The notes: generated by a model not told the origin, from the sequence alone. A stretch of 50,420 nt of DNA from Chromera velia (GCA_018398765.1 JAHBMJ010000272.1:1313-51732), one strand, 5' to 3'. Counted from the first letter of the stretch, positions 16,313 to 29,192 are shown. Numbers and translations: made by a program.

Positions 16313-18551
16313 TCATGGCTGGCTAGGTTCATGGACTACCGGCGGTTCTCTTGTCACTTGAAGGATTTCCCTCACGTTGGATTTTGTGTCCTCGAACGAT
16401 CTCCACACCTGCGCGTCCAGAGTCCCCCCTCCTGAACGCCTATCCCGGACATACCGCAGAAATGACGACGTTCCTCCGCCCACCCCAAAATAAAACTTCT
16501 TTGAGGCAAGCAGAGCCTGGCCCTTCGGACCCAAACAACAGTCGAGCACAGCATACACGGCCTCAAAGTCTTCCTCCCTATACAAACTCTCCGAGCTAAC
16601 TACCAGACTGAATGCCCCTGCAAGACCTGAACTCTCGAGCAACACCGGAAGATCACCCCACGTCCCACACACCAGAGAGACCCTCTCATCATCTATACCT
16701 CCAACGTCCTCTTCTAAGTTCAGAGAGATGTTGGCTGACGTCACTGTCTCCAGCACTTCTTGATTCAAATCCTGAAAACAAACACTCGCACCATGCCGAA
16801 GACACCACACTCCCAGCACACCCTGTCCACACCCTGCGAACACAAACAGACACCACATAATGAAGTATGGACAGGGGCTCTGAGTAGACCCTCTATCACT
16901 AAACGGGAAAGAAGCGATTCACACTCCAATGGGAACACAACTTTCTCTTCACCATGCAGACACCCGCACGACCACACATCTTCACACAACTCACAAAATG
17001 CAGACTCGATGGCCTGCTCAAATGTGAGTTGACAAACAAAGAATGAATCTAAAGAACAAGCCAACAGACACTCAGATTTTCTTTGGGACATACAGAGTGA
17101 ATACGGGGGGAAAGGAATTGCCAGTCTAAAAAAACACTCAACCTTCTTCTTTCCTTACGTCAATATGCGAACCAGACAAACAGAGACACCATAAATTCAG
17201 ACAAGGCCGCTCGATAACAAAACGACACCCCGGTTCAATGAGGGCATCCGATGCACCCGCGCCAAGTGACGCACGCAGCTTCTTATACGGAGAGAGGCGA
17301 TTCCCCCCCNNNNNNNNNNNNNNNNNNNNNNNNNNNNNNNCCGCCCTCACACACCCATATCAAGAACGCGCGCTCCCTTCAATTCCTCAGGGGCCGATGC
17401 GCTTTTCGTCCACAGGGCTCCCATCAGATCTCGTCTGCAATTGACAGGTACACACACATGAATACATGCACACATGCACTCAAACACACACAAACATATT
17501 CAGACAACCCATCAGTACGCAGAAACATGCTCAAGCAGAAAACATACCGAAACCCATCGACGCACGACCGAAGAAGACACACTCACACTCGACCGCACGC
17601 TCACATTTACCAACACATAGACGCCTGTATGCCCTTGCGCGCATCATGGAACAAACGTGCACCCACACGTGCATGCACAACCGAAGAGATAGAGACAGAA
17701 GGAGGCGCAGAGAGATGCGACAGAGATATCGACGAGATCTTCAAGAGAGAGGAGCACAGAGAAACGGAAACAACTCAAAAGGAGAAAACAAATCAAACAA
17801 GAGGTCCGAGAGGCAAAGGGAAATACAAGAGAAAGACCGACGTGCATTCCCAGATCTTCAGCCCGCCCTCATAAGATCCTTTTGTCACCTGCATGCATAA
17901 ACGGCGCAGTACATACAAACAACCAAGCGAAAAAGCAAGCCAAAAGCCAGAACACGGGGAACCCTGCCAGATCAGTAAAGCAGATAGAATCACACAAGAC
18001 AAGGCAAAGAAGCACGCACACCCGTATCCTCACTCGCGAACACCCAAGGATCTTGCTTGCCCGCGTCTCCAGCCGTCTACCTCCAATGTGGTTTATCCCT
18101 GGTTGAAAGTCTCCGCAGAGAGAGGCCTTCTCTATTCTCATTCACTCAGACTTGTTTACTCTTCCAACTACTCTCATCCCTTTGCGTGCGTCACTGACCT
18201 CGGCCTCCCTCTGGTTGGAGGTCAGAGCCGCCAATCTCATTGTGATGTCCTCTTGGTGCTCCGTCCTTCCCACCACCACATTCTGCGAGGCAATGTCCTC
18301 TGCTTTGCCCTTCTTGAACTGCAGAAACTTCGCCATCCAGATGCACAAGCTTATGAGGGAGTCGCAGTGCTGGTGTGGAGCTGTTCGGGTTGCGAGAAAG
18401 TCTCCCTTAGCACTGGTTGAAGTTCTGCTTCACTCACGTCAGAAGGAGACGGCAGGAGACGGGTAGGTGTATTGCTCTCTGAACTTAGTGAGGAAACCAG
18501 AATATGACAGAGGAACGAGAAAGGGTGGCTACGTGCTCTATATCCATCCAT
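16313..18551 (-). CDS. METTL18: METTL18-like protein-histidine N-methyltransferase
   Basis: Exons (- strand): 18551-18438, 17888-17842, 17434-17355, 16833-16313, giving 253 residues. Small exons were joined by phase and by family order: YEGGLKIWEC (exon 2), RDLMGALW and VLDMG (exon 3), then CGQGVLGV and QDLN (exon 4). VLDMGCGQG (about 76-84) is SAM-binding motif I. QDLN, FSLVVSSESLY and the late YFGVGGG match the METTL18/Hpm1 family, which methylates a histidine of ribosomal protein uL3. Cytosolic or nuclear location is expected. The short N-terminal exon is the least certain part: it starts at the ATG at 18551 and ends in PSPSD before a perfect gtgagt donor. The third intron contains an assembly gap. 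The gene is divergent from the carbonic anhydrase. Confidence 0.82.
17310..17340. other. Assembly gap (N) in METTL18-like intron 3
   Basis: Thirty-one N, flanked on the left by a run of C. It lies inside the intron, so no coding base is lost in the proposed model. Confidence 0.98.
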
Positions 18552-19093
18552 GATTATGATTTGCACAGCGTCATGCTTGAAGAGTTTGAAATGGAGAGAC
18601 GAGGCAGACGACTACTCATATATATGGACTGCAGACATGCAGAGACTGCATGCCCGAGCAGCGGCGGAGTTGCGCGCGGCGGCGAATCATTTCAATGCGG
18701 CGGCGCGTATCTTTCGATAGACGCGCAGCTACCATGTTCGACCGTCTGAGAATGTCTGAGATCAATGATTGAGAGCCCCGAGCTCTCGGCTGCTGTGGCA
18801 GGGCTTGCAGACTACATAGCGTTGACGCGTCAGTACAACCAGCCATATGCTGCTTACAACTCCGAGATTTGAGTCGCTGTCCGATCAAGATTCCGACATA
18901 GGGTGAAGGGGTGCGTCAGACTGAGTTGCTGTCTCCTTTTGGCGTCTCTCAAGGCATCGTGCTCCTCTTCCCCTCTCCACAGCAGCAGCCCTCTCTACAT
19001 TTTCATCCCCTGTGTTCACTTTCCTTGTGCGAGAGTCGAGCAGCGTCGTGAAGAAGAGAGGAGCCTCGGAGGAGGAAAGAAAGACCTCTCAGT
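18552..19093. promoter_or_regulatory. Divergent intergenic region, METTL18-like / carbonic anhydrase pair
   Basis: 542 bases lie between two start codons pointing apart. The region is GC-rich, with gcggcggcg-type stretches near 18660-18710, and has no AT island. No motif was recognised. Confidence 0.5.
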
Positions 19094-20782
19094 ATGCTCT
19101 TCCGCTCTCTTCCGTCTCTTTGCGGAAACCTGCTGAAGGCTCACGGACAGTCCCTCCAGAAAGTGGTTACCCCAAGCCTCGGGTCTCTGGTGGACATTCC
19201 GAGCTATCTGAGATCTGCTGTCCCTCTGAGCAGCACCAGCAAACACGTCACCAGGTACGTCTATGAGCTCTCATCAGAAGCTCTCGCTTCTCATGGAGAA
19301 GTGCCTGTGAATGGTAGTGCTATCGGTGATACGCGTATGAACCTGTGTGTGCAGGTATGACCATGAGCTCTCTGACATCATGCACAAGAACAAAGAATGG
19401 GTATCTGCATCCCCCCCTGAGGTGTTTGAGCAAATGGAGAGAACGCAGAATCCCGAAATCTTCTACATAGGGTGCTGCGATGCGAGGGTGCCTGCGAATG
19501 TGATTATGGGTCTGGGGGCAAATGAGGTTTTTGTGCATCGGAACGTCGCGAATTTGGTGGTGGCGACTGACGTGAATCTGTTGAGTGCGGTTCAGTTCGC
19601 TGTGAACAATTTGGACATCAAGCACATCATGTTGACGGGACACTATGACTGTGGGGGTGTGCGTGCGTCAATGAAGAACCAGGGTACAGACAGCGACTTA
19701 TTGGACTCCTGGCTGAGGAACCTCCGGGACGTGTACAGAATCCACAAGACAGAATTGGACGGGATTGGGGATTTGGAGGAGAGGCACCGGAGACTTGTGC
19801 AGAAGAATGTGGTGGAGCAGTGCCTCAATTTGTTTAAGGTCGGAATGGAGAAGGGAAGGGAGGGAGAGGGGAGCCCTGGAATTTCGTGGGTGACGCGCTC
19901 CCCTTCTTGGCTCTTCTCTGTGTCTCTCTCTGTGTGTCTGTGTCTGCGTGAGTCTGTGTGTGTGTTGTCAAGGGAGAGACAGAGAAAGGGAACAAGCCTG
20001 CTTTCTTCTCTCCCTTTCCTGTCTGCGTGCAGGTTGGTGTGGTGCAAAAGAAGCGTCTGTTCACCTACAAGCGCTTAATGAAGGTGCGGAAGGAGGGGAA
20101 GGTCCCCGAGGAAGCGGGGATCCCCAATTTTGTCTATCCCCGAATCCATGCGATGGTCTTCAACCCAGGGACAGGCCTGTTGGAAAAATTGCATGTCGAT
20201 ATCAGGTCCGTCTCCCTCCCTGCATGTCATTGACAGTCGATCTGGACCCATGTCTGTCATTCTTGCTGCCTGACCTTTTGCTCCCTCTATCTCTTTCTCC
20301 GCTTCTTTCTGCGCGGGTCTGTGTTTGTGTGTCCCTGCGTATTCGTCTGTTTCTCTCTGCGTGCGTGCGAACGTGCGGGTGGGCGGGCGTGTGTGTAAGC
20401 GTATGTGTGTGAGGGGGTGACCCCTGTCTGACGGTCTTTTTGCCTGACCCTCTTTCTATCTCCTTTTGTGCGTGTGCGCGTCCTTCTGTCGATCCGTCTG
20501 CGCTTTTCAATTCTCTGTGTTTCCCGACGGACCCCTTCGGCTCCTCGCGACTCACTCTTTGAATTCATCTGTCCTTCAGCTGACAGACCAAAAGAGATAC
20601 AGGTAGACAATTCACGGCACTCCCCACATTCCTATTCCGTGCATCCACGACTCGTTGGCGTCACTCAATTACTCAAACCTCCTCTGCCCAATTCCATCAG
20701 ATCGGAGCTGGAGCGTCTCTCCTCGATCTACCAGCTCTATGAGGCAGAGGACGGCTCTGTTGTCTCTGAAAGTCGAAAGTGA
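19094..20782 (+). CDS. Beta carbonic anhydrase, probably organelle-targeted
   Basis: Exons: 19094-19254, 19355-19838, 20033-20205, 20701-20782, giving 299 residues. Donors are gtacgt, gtcgga and gtccgt. The enzyme interconverts CO2 and bicarbonate. Zinc ligands are Cys94 (in GCCDARV), His150 and Cys153 (in GHYDCGG). The Asp96-Arg98 dyad is intact. Other family blocks visible are VFVHRNVANLV, AVQFAV and the late helix ending IYQLYE. Residues 1-50 are rich in Leu, Ser and basic residues with almost no acids, which suggests a mitochondrial or other organellar presequence; this is an inference. The last intron is fixed by phase: AG joins A to make Arg before SELERL. Confidence 0.93.
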
Positions 20783-21516
20783 GAGGGGAGGAGAGGGGAA
20801 GGGGGACACCAGAGCAGACGACAGGCTTCGGCAGGGAAATGAAAAGAGCGATGGCTTGTGAGAGGAAATAGTAGTAGCACTTGTCTGCTCTGTATGGCAT
20901 GCAGGAATGAGGAACATGCAGGGAAAAAATTACGGGCAGGAAAAAGGAAACAGAGACCGTTATGCGGTAGCAGGATTCTGCCTGTCGGTCTGTTCGTTTT
21001 CCTTGCTGACTCGTTGTTTTTCTGTCTTTCTCTCAGCCTGGCAGTGTATGAGCAGCTGTTTACTTGCTTTCTCTTCGCATTTTTGCGGCTTTGATTGGCG
21101 TTGCGGGTGTGGTTTTTCTCCGTTTTGCATGTCAGTGTGTGCGTCTGTATTGGAACTCATGTACTTGCTCCGGTGGTCTGTGAACCGTATCGCTGTGGAA
21201 AAGAGGGGCATTGGTCGCCCGTTCTTTGGTGGTTTGTGCATCTAAAGAATGGTCGTGAAGTTTTGTTTTCTTACGGAAACCCTTGGGGGAGGGGGTGGGC
21301 AGAGAGAACACAAAGTGACATTTACAGAAGACGGCCAGGTCGATGCGAAGTCGTGGTTCCAATCTTGGATTGCCCTGCTCCTGAATTTACTCAGTCAGTC
21401 TGTCAGTTAGTTGGTCGTTCAAGCAACTACTGAGTCTTTGGTTGAAAGCGATTCTCATCCCAGTTCAGACGCTTCACTTTGATTATTACCTGTCGAAGAA
21501 AGGCAAACGAGGGAGA

Positions 21517-21740
21517 GACAGACAGACAGACAGGCTGACAGACAGACAGGCTGACAGACAGACAGGCAGGCAGGCAGGCAGGCAGACAGACAGACGGACG
21601 GACGGATGGACGGACAGACAGACAGACAGGCAGGCAGGCAGGCAGACAGACAGACAGACAGACAGAAAGAGAGAAAGAGAGAAAGAGAAGAAACTGAAGA
21701 AAGGAAGGAAGAAAGGAAGAAAGAAAGAAAGAAAGGAAGG

Positions 21741-21778
<38 letters not shown>

Positions 21779-21795
21779 AAGAAAGAAAGAAAAGA
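21517..21795. repeat. Compound polypurine microsatellite (CAGA, GGCA, GAAA, GA)
   Basis: About 280 bases of successive short repeats. ORFs on both strands across it are repeat artefacts. Confidence 0.95.
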
Positions 21796-22479
21796 AGGAC
21801 GGAAGGAGCTTTGCTACTGTAACGCAGCCTGTTTTACGGGCTGCTGATATGTGGTTATTGATTGAAACGATATCGATACGATCGATAACCATCCCTACCA
21901 GTTAAAGCTGCCTGGGCCCACTGGCAGGCAGTCTTTTCTCCACTTTAGACAGTATATCAACCTTGATGCTACCTCATGCTATATAGCTAGTCTTTAAAGT
22001 TGATATCAAATAAAGGGAAAAAGTATTAAATCAAGTTATTAGTTCTATAGTATTAGTTTAATGATTTTTCTCTCTGTAGGACAGACTAGAGGACACATAT
22101 AGCATATATGTTACTAGGGCCATGCATATATTATTATATAAAATATTTTATATTACATTTAAAAATGAAAATGATGATTGATTGCATGATTGATTGATTG
22201 GTTCGTTCCGTGCTAGGCCTTCCCGCTATATCAAGGTGTTGTCATTGCTAATAGTACGCGGAATATTATTTTAGTCCCTCCCTCCAGGGTTGAAACGTCT
22301 CTTAAGAACGTGTACTAAATATAATATTATGCTGTAGCCGGTAGATTCTAGAGACTCGATCCCTAGCTCGATCCGAGTTGCTAACTACCCATATTGGTTG
22401 AATAATATATAACAATAGAATCTGGTTTCACTGCAAACATTATTTGACCGAATATTTAACGCGTTCGTACGCGAACACA

Positions 22480-22484
<5 letters not shown>

Positions 22485-22514
<30 letters not shown>

Positions 22515-22575
22515 ACACAGACCTAGACACAGACATGACACAGACCCCCACCACACACACACACACACACACACG
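22485..22575. repeat. (CA)n microsatellite, two blocks
   Basis: Two CA tracts separated by about 30 bases. Confidence 0.95.
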
Positions 22576-22678
22576 CATAATATACATACATCATACATGG
22601 TATGAGACCGTATTATGACTGCATAATATACAACTTTTTGTAATGCGAAGAACACAAATCTTCTAATAATGTGTCGTT

Positions 22679-25083
22679 TCAAAGTTGGTTTGCGTCCAAA
22701 AGAATGCAAACAACACCTTTCTCAAGAATCTTTACGTTTTCTTTCATTCTTTTTTCAGTCTTCCTTGCCATTTCTGTGGGAGGCGTCCACTTATACTTCC
22801 AGCCTGTCTCATCAAGGTGCTTGGAGAGTTGCTCTCTTTCGTAATCGCTGGAGCTACGGTGGATGCCTTTCACCAGGTCCAAAAGTGAAATGAAGGTCAC
22901 TTTCTTCAGACTTCCCACCTCCACCCTCCCAATTGTCAAACAGGAACATCGATGTAAGAGCCGCACAGAAATGAGGAAACCAAGCTGCCGATGAACGGCA
23001 TGCGGGTTCGCAAGAGTCAAGACAATCAGTTTGGACAGAAGGTGGTCGGGCGCGCTGTACAGCCAGTTAAACTTTGTATGCATTTGTACCAGAGGGGACG
23101 CTTGAACCCCCCCAGACTGATACGGTTAGAAGAAAACTACACCAGATCGGAAATTTCCCCCTGACTCATCGGTGGGAAATTTAAACAAAGAGTGGGGGTA
23201 ACAGCCTCCCCATACACCCTTCACCATCGGAGGCGCGAAATCGAATACACCAGTCTGAGACCGGCAGTCATTCATTCACTGACTCGCCGGTCTGGGAGCC
23301 GAACAAAGACCTGACCTTCTACACATGAAAGGAGACGATATCGTACGCGTACAGATCACCGGGAAGCATCCTATCTAAGGCGGCCCAGAGACAATGCCGT
23401 CTCCGAGTCGGTCTGTCTGAATCGGGGGTGTAGAAACAAGACCAACATTCGGTTGGCTTGATGGGGGGAGGGTGCGACCATTTTCTGTCTGGACGGCACG
23501 CCAGTCACGAAGGAGTACCGGAGGCGCTCCTGCAGCTGCTGCCCGCTCATGAAGGGCAGACCTTTCCAAGGGCCTCTTTCCACGAGTAGCCGCATTCAAA
23601 AATGAGAAACTCCACCTCCCCCCACTCTTTCAAAACCACCATGGCTTCCATGTAGCTGAATCCGTCCTCACTAACCCCTGAACGGCTTTTCAGCTCAGGT
23701 CGCCAATCGGAAGGCAGTGAACGGAGATATCGAAACCCCCCCAGTTGGCAACTGCACCTGTATACCCCTATCTTGAGGTGGGCCCCTAAACCCCAACAAT
23801 CCAGCTTCATCTCGACAAAATGAAAAAACGCGTCCTCGCCGAGAGTGGCAACGAAATCACGCAACAGGGCAACGGACTGTGTCTGCAGCAAACGCCGCAA
23901 CACCCCTTCTAGTACGTTGTAGTGAAGACGTTCAGGATATTCTCCCTCACGAAATCTCTGAAACAGAAGAGCAGTCTCATGCAGCAGACCCTTGACAGCC
24001 TCATGAAGGGAGCCTGCGTTTGCTTGCTCACCTGACAGTCTACCGGGGAAAGAATTCTGCCCCCACACTTTAGCAATATGGGGGAGAATTGGCCCCAATT
24101 CCCATAAAAGCCCCTTGCAGGACTCCGAATACGGAATCGGATCTGTACATGTCCGAATCTTAGTGGCACGCTTAGACAGCTTGGAGATGTATGCCGGCAG
24201 CATTCGTCTCGCAGCTTCTGCCCTCGGCAAGTGGAGGACAAACCAATCCCAAATCTCATTCCCAATGTGGTACGGACTATAGGAAAAAATCAGTCGGTCA
24301 GCCTCCACACAGGCCAATAACAGTGCGTCTTCCAAAGCTCTGTTCACCTCTCTCTCTCTCCCCTCGTCTTCTTCATCACCGGTCGTCGACAATAAACAAG
24401 GCCATGAAGCAATGTCAGACCTCCTCTGACGAGCTCCTTCACGTGGACCACCAGGCCTGCACGAAATGCGTCCACGTTACCGTCCCACACAAAGCCGCAA
24501 AGCTGCAGCAGGACAGGGACCCCCGGTGGGAGGAGGTCGTCCAGAGAGAGGCCGATGTAGGTCAACATCTGCCTCACCTCCTCAAGCTCCTCCATCATTC
24601 CGTGCTGTGCACAGGTCTCCACGACCTCTAGGATGGAGTTGTAGGGGCCATCAAGGTGTGCAAGGAGCAGGCACGCGGGGGGGAGGGCGCTGCCTGGGGG
24701 GCTCAAAAACTCCGCAAGAGTCTTCGTGAAAGCGTCTTGACAGCCTTGCCGAGGATCAGGACGAGAAGAGCGGCTGGAGGGATCAGGACGGACGTCTCCT
24801 TTCCTTTCTGGCGCAGAGACTGAAGTGGGGGCTTTCCTCCCCTGCGGGGAAGGCTCTTGAGACAGACGATGACATCGTCCAGTCTCCGAGACGGCACGAA
24901 CGATGCCGTCTCCTCTACGGCAGCCAGGAGACTGGTGGTCGTGTCTCCGTGCTGCTCGGCGTATGCTTTCCGAAAGTCCTTCGAGATGCGAGCACAGAAG
25001 AGGAAGTTCTTGCTCTCGAGGAAAGGAACCAGCCGGTCAGCCAGCCACGCAAAGTCGATGCTCAAATCAGTTCCTGTCTCCAT
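22679..25083 (-). pseudogene. Uncharacterised intracellular protein, reading frame broken (F-box-like start)
   Basis: Three open stretches follow each other on the - strand in different frames: 25083 to about 24703, about 24800 to 24344, and about 24420 to 23562. A last exon at 23116-22679 can be joined in phase 0 (AAG|gtctgc to tatcag|TCT). All are Leu-rich and look coding. The first begins METGTD and contains RLVPFLESKNFLFCARISK, which resembles an F-box-like helix pair. Frame changes near 24750-24850 and 24390-24420 have no convincing intron: any would be only about 35-75 bases, against hundreds elsewhere. Another open stretch at 23595-23371 overlaps the end of the third. Either this is a decaying gene, or the assembly has indels, or it uses tiny introns. 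No function assigned. Confidence 0.45.
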
Positions 25084-25673
25084 TTTGGAGAAAATTGTGG
25101 AGGTCTTTGAAAAAAACACAGAAAAGGAGGAAAAGCGAAGCTCGGGGAACTACTAATGCCCGAAGAGCTCTGCAGTCTGCCTTCCTTCATCACACCACTG
25201 TGGACGTCTACTGAATGGACCTGGTTCCTTCGAACAGCTAGCCGGGCGACACTCAGTTTTCGATCTGCAATGATTGAATTAAGAATCGGAGACGGCTTGA
25301 AAATTTAATCTTGAAAAGTCTTAAGTGCCCCCCATCCGTGCTTTCCGGGCTGTGCACTCCGTGCGAATGCACGGCATGTTGATTGAATCACTATAGCTGC
25401 GTTGTGCGGCTTAATTATGCCAGCGCTATGCCAGAGTTTCCATCCCTGAGATTCCCTGAGCAGCTGTGAGGTGTGATACACGATACACTGTGAAGCTTGC
25501 ACATTTACGCTTGCAACAACAAAGGCCATCTCAATACACAGGTGTGCCAGGAGCTGACAGCTACGTCCGACCCTTTGCACGAACGCGCAAGGCAGCTGGG
25601 TTGCCTGCAGGATCAGACTGATTCACGTATCTCCATGTATCTTTGACATTCTTTGACAGGTCCGACTGGAATC
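25084..25673. promoter_or_regulatory. Divergent intergenic region
   Basis: 590 bases between the likely start of the broken - strand locus and the Cys-rich secreted protein. No AT island and no recognised motif. Confidence 0.45.
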
Positions 25674-26213
25674 ATGCTCGGTCACTACCAAAACCTCTGC
25701 GCCCTGCTTTTCCTGCTTTGCCTTGCTGTGGCCTCCCTATCCCTTCATGGTGTCAACAAGACGATGGAATCTTCTTCAGACCCTGTCTCCTCATTGTTGA
25801 ACAGAGAGACGGAGACGGAGACAGACAGATCCGTCTACGCACAAGCACAAACACACAACGAGACAGAGGATAAGTGCCTCAGGTGTCTGAACGGAGACCC
25901 CGGGAGCAACGCCTTCTGGTACGATGTCCTCAAGGCCATCCCTCCTGCTTGGAGGAAGCTGTACTACGCCCCCACAGAGGCCATTCGGAAGGAGGCCTAC
26001 GCCGTGTGTCCCAACTGTATCCAGAAGTGCGAGTTGGGAAAGCCCCACGACGCGTGCCCCGACCAGCAATTCCACACCTCTAGGGGGGCCTGTCACTGCA
26101 AGATGATGCTCGGACTGTGCAGCCAGAGCGAGTACGAGAAGTGCATGGAGTTCTGCACTTGCCATGTGACCAGTGGAGCAGTTGACGGTGCGCGGGCCTG
26201 TCAAGTCTGGTGA
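25674..26213 (+). CDS. Small Cys-rich secreted protein (orphan)
   Basis: Single exon, 179 residues. I chose the ATG at 25674 because it is followed at once by a signal peptide (MLGHYQNLCALLFLLCLAVA). An in-frame ATG-less extension upstream exists but would bury the signal. The mature part has about 13 Cys, including KCLRC, CPNC, CHC and FCTC pairs, and two N-glycosylation sequons (NKT, NET). It therefore looks like a disulphide-rich extracellular or lumenal protein. I know no matching family. It could also be the last exon of a longer gene, because ctttgacag lies 13 bases upstream of the ATG. Confidence 0.65.
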   Translation: MLGHYQNLCALLFLLCLAVASLSLHGVNKTMESSSDPVSSLLNRETETETDRSVYAQAQTHNETEDKCLRCLNGDPGSNAFWYDVLKAIPPAWRKLYYAPTEAIRKEAYAVCPNCIQKCELGKPHDACPDQQFHTSRGACHCKMMLGLCSQSEYEKCMEFCTCHVTSGAVDGARACQVW

Positions 26214-26744
26214 ACGTACTGTCTGGTGAATTGATCGATAGATCGAGTCAGTTCACTTGCTTGAGAGCATTGAGGGTTCTCTGAGTGTTGTCCAGGCCAA
26301 TGCTTTCTGTGTCTATGCACAGAGAGCTGGCTTGTCTTTCAGTGCAGGTGCACTGACTTTGTCTTCAAGCTCCTGCAGGCGAAAGACCGGTCTGTGTTTA
26401 GATATCGATAGGAACATACAAGTCAGGATGCAGATCCAGTGCTTCAGTGCATGAGCAGGTCGAATGGGCCGATTGCCGTGTCAGTGCATGTCTGTTTGTC
26501 TGAATGACTCAGTGACACGCCCGGCCACTCGATCAGCACGCAGGAGCGCCAAGGAGTTTCCATCCAGACAAGAAATGAAGGGAACCTGAGAAGAAGTGAG
26601 AGGACCGTTGGATTGATCCATCCCCATTGGGGGTCTTCATTGTCTTGTTGACTGCTGTGCCTCCCTCATTTGTTGACATGATCTCTTAAGAGTGTCTTTA
26701 CCCCTTCGTCCCCCTTCGTTCCACTCTTTCATTTTTCTAGCACT

Positions 26745-27072
26745 TTTTTCCTTCCATCCTTCCCTCCCTCCCGTCCTTTCTTCCTTCTTTCCTTCTTTCC
26801 TTGCTTGCTTGCTTGCTTGCTTCCTTCCTTCCTTCCTTTTTTCCTTTCTTCCTTCCTTTGTCCCTTCCTTCCTTCCTTCCTTCCTTCCTTCTTCCTTTTT
26901 TCCTTTCTTCCTTCCTTCGTCCCTTCCTTCCTTCCTTCCTTCCTTCCTTCTTCCTAGCTTCCTTCCTTCCTTCCTTCCTTCCTTTCTTTCTTTCTTTCCT
27001 TCCTTCCTTCCTTCCTTCCTTCCTTCTTTCCTTCTTTCCTTCTTTCGTTCTTTCCTTCTTCTTTTTTTTTTT

Positions 27073-27108
<36 letters not shown>

Positions 27109-27290
27109 TCGTTCTTTCGTTCTTTCTTTCGTTCGTTCTTTCGTTCTTTTGTTCTTTCGTTCCTTCCTTCCTTCCTTCCTTCCTTCCCCCCTCTCTTTCA
27201 TTTTTCTTTTTTTGTTCTTCGATTTCGTGCAACTCCCTTTCGTTCTTTCCTTCCTTCCTTCCTTCTTTAGTGTCTTTTCTTCTAGCTTTT
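26745..27290. repeat. 550-base polypyrimidine microsatellite (TTCC/TTTC)n
   Basis: Almost pure pyrimidine on the + strand, beginning about 530 bases after the stop of the Cys-rich gene. Open on several frames only because the repeat lacks stops. Confidence 0.97.
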
Positions 27291-28637
27291 CTTTCTGTTT
27301 TAGTGTTTTTTAAATTTTTTGAAACACAATTCAACTAGGCGTATCACTAAGTGCATCACAGCAAAAAAAAAGTAAATCAGATTAGATTCAAACTTAAGTT
27401 CATTCAAAACCAGAATTGGCTTTAATTTTTTTTTTGCAACACCTGAGCAACAGTCACAACCTACAACAGTTGTGCAATACTCAAATAACAGTTACGCAAC
27501 ACTTGTTACGACAGTTGTTTATCACCTAGCTAACATCGTCGGCAAAAAAAAACTGTAAGAATTGGTTTCAATTATTTTATTAGCAGTAGAAGTTATAAGA
27601 GCATGGAAACATCAGCATGGATTTAAGCCTGGATCCAATATGTGCTAGGAACAGCCTTCAAGTTATGTATGCTAGGGGACTATGCGCCGCAGCCCCCCGG
27701 GCCTTGCGTAACGGTAACCATAAAAGAAAAGAAGCTAAAAGCGATCAATTAGGTATAAAATTACTACTATAAATCCGTATGATCGTAATATATTTTTTCC
27801 CCTTAATTTTTTCTATATTTTTCATCGAGCTTGCATGCAACCCAAAGCTGTACTTATGCTATTGCACGCAAAAGACAAAGCCAAAACTTTTGGGCCTTTA
27901 CTTTTGTGTTTCCCAAGGTTTACAGAGACTGATCGAAGGACGTGTACCGGCCAGCTGTAAACAGCGATCATCAAGTCAGACGTACTAGGACGCTGATGCA
28001 TCAAGAGAGAGAAATAAAAAAGAAGGGGATCAAGAGAAAATGGAAGATACGAACTGCAGTACCCAGGGGAGAAGCTCTCTTCTCCTGTTGCTCGACCATA
28101 TCTTCCGTCTTCCTTTGTTTGTCTTTCACCCCCACTTGCACTCTTTTTCAGCATGCATTTTTCTTTTTTGACCCCGGCCGGTCAGAACGTGCATGAGAGA
28201 CGCACAAAACACAAAGACACAACTGGCATGCGATGGCATGCGGTGGCCGATCAAAAGTCAGACGTTTATGTGCAGCTTTTGGGAGACGGGCGGGGGGGGA
28301 GAGAGAAAAAGACAGTCCAGATGTGATTGTTCGTTCGTTTGTGCAGACATTCGGTCGACAGTCAGCTTTGCACTTTTCCTGCAGGCAGTGCCATGCATCA
28401 GCAGATTGGCCTCCATCTGACACCACGGCAAGCTAGAAGAAAAAAGGCACTCACAGGCACACACAAACTGTCCGAGGTAGGACATGTCGTGACAGAAAAG
28501 AAGAAAGACCGAGTAGAGGAAAGAGGGGACTGCCAGAGCGGTTTACTTCTTCGCCTTCCAAGCAGTCCCCTTCCCATTCACTTCGTTGCTTTCTTCTTCG
28601 CACTTCCCGAAGAGCGGGCCGCTCTTTTTCCACTTTT

Positions 28638-28680
28638 GTGCGCCACTTTTGTGCGCCACTTTTGTGCGCCACTTCGTGTA
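28638..28680. repeat. Short tandem repeat, unit cacttttgtgcgc
   Basis: Three near-identical units of 13-14 bases, the last diverging into cacttcgtg. Confidence 0.85.
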
Positions 28681-29109
28681 CACATTCAGACACGCACAAT
28701 TAGCTCATCAAAGTTCGATCAAATGCGTGCAACTTTCTACTCCCTTTCTTTTCTTTCACTTGTTTGTAAACGTTTTTCTGGTTCATAGAGAATGGAACGA
28801 AGAGACTGACAGACAGAAAGACACATGGATAGACACAGAGTCAGGTCTTCATTTTGGCTCCTACCTGTGCCAGTAGAGAGACGGAATCTTGTCAGAGAGT
28901 GGCCAGACATGAGACCGAAAAGAGTGGAGGCAGAATGGAGGACTTGTGCTTGTGAGTCAGTCAACAAGAAGCACGTGAGCAATGAATAAAGGAAGAAAGC
29001 AAGGAACGAAAGAAAGATCATCACAGCATTCTATTCGGCATGCATTTGCTCCAAAAAGCAGACGGAGGACGGGCGACTGGAGACTTCTCTTCTCTTCTCT
29101 ACCAATCAA

Positions 29110-29192
29110 CACAATCACTCACTCACTGACTGACTCACTGACTCACTAACTCACTGACTCACTCACTCACTCACTCACTCACTCACTCACCG
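29110..29192. repeat. (CACT)n/(GACT)n microsatellite
   Basis: Tetranucleotide repeat in the convergent gap. Confidence 0.95.

Larger units (their letters stand above)
20783..22678. other. Convergent intergenic region with AT-rich island
   Basis: No gene is supported between the carbonic anhydrase and the broken - strand locus. It holds a long compound microsatellite, an AT-rich island (about 21890-22460) and a (CA)n tract (22485-22575). Confidence 0.65.

Noticed and set aside
16765-17091. 108-aa - strand ORF between METTL18-like exons 3 and 4
   Set aside because: It lies inside the intron. Phase and family alignment join exon 3 directly to exon 4 without it.
26700-27330. Long ORFs on both strands (Ser/Phe/Leu-rich or Lys/Arg/Glu-rich)
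   Set aside because: They are translations of the (TTCC/TTTC)n repeat, which simply lacks stop codons.
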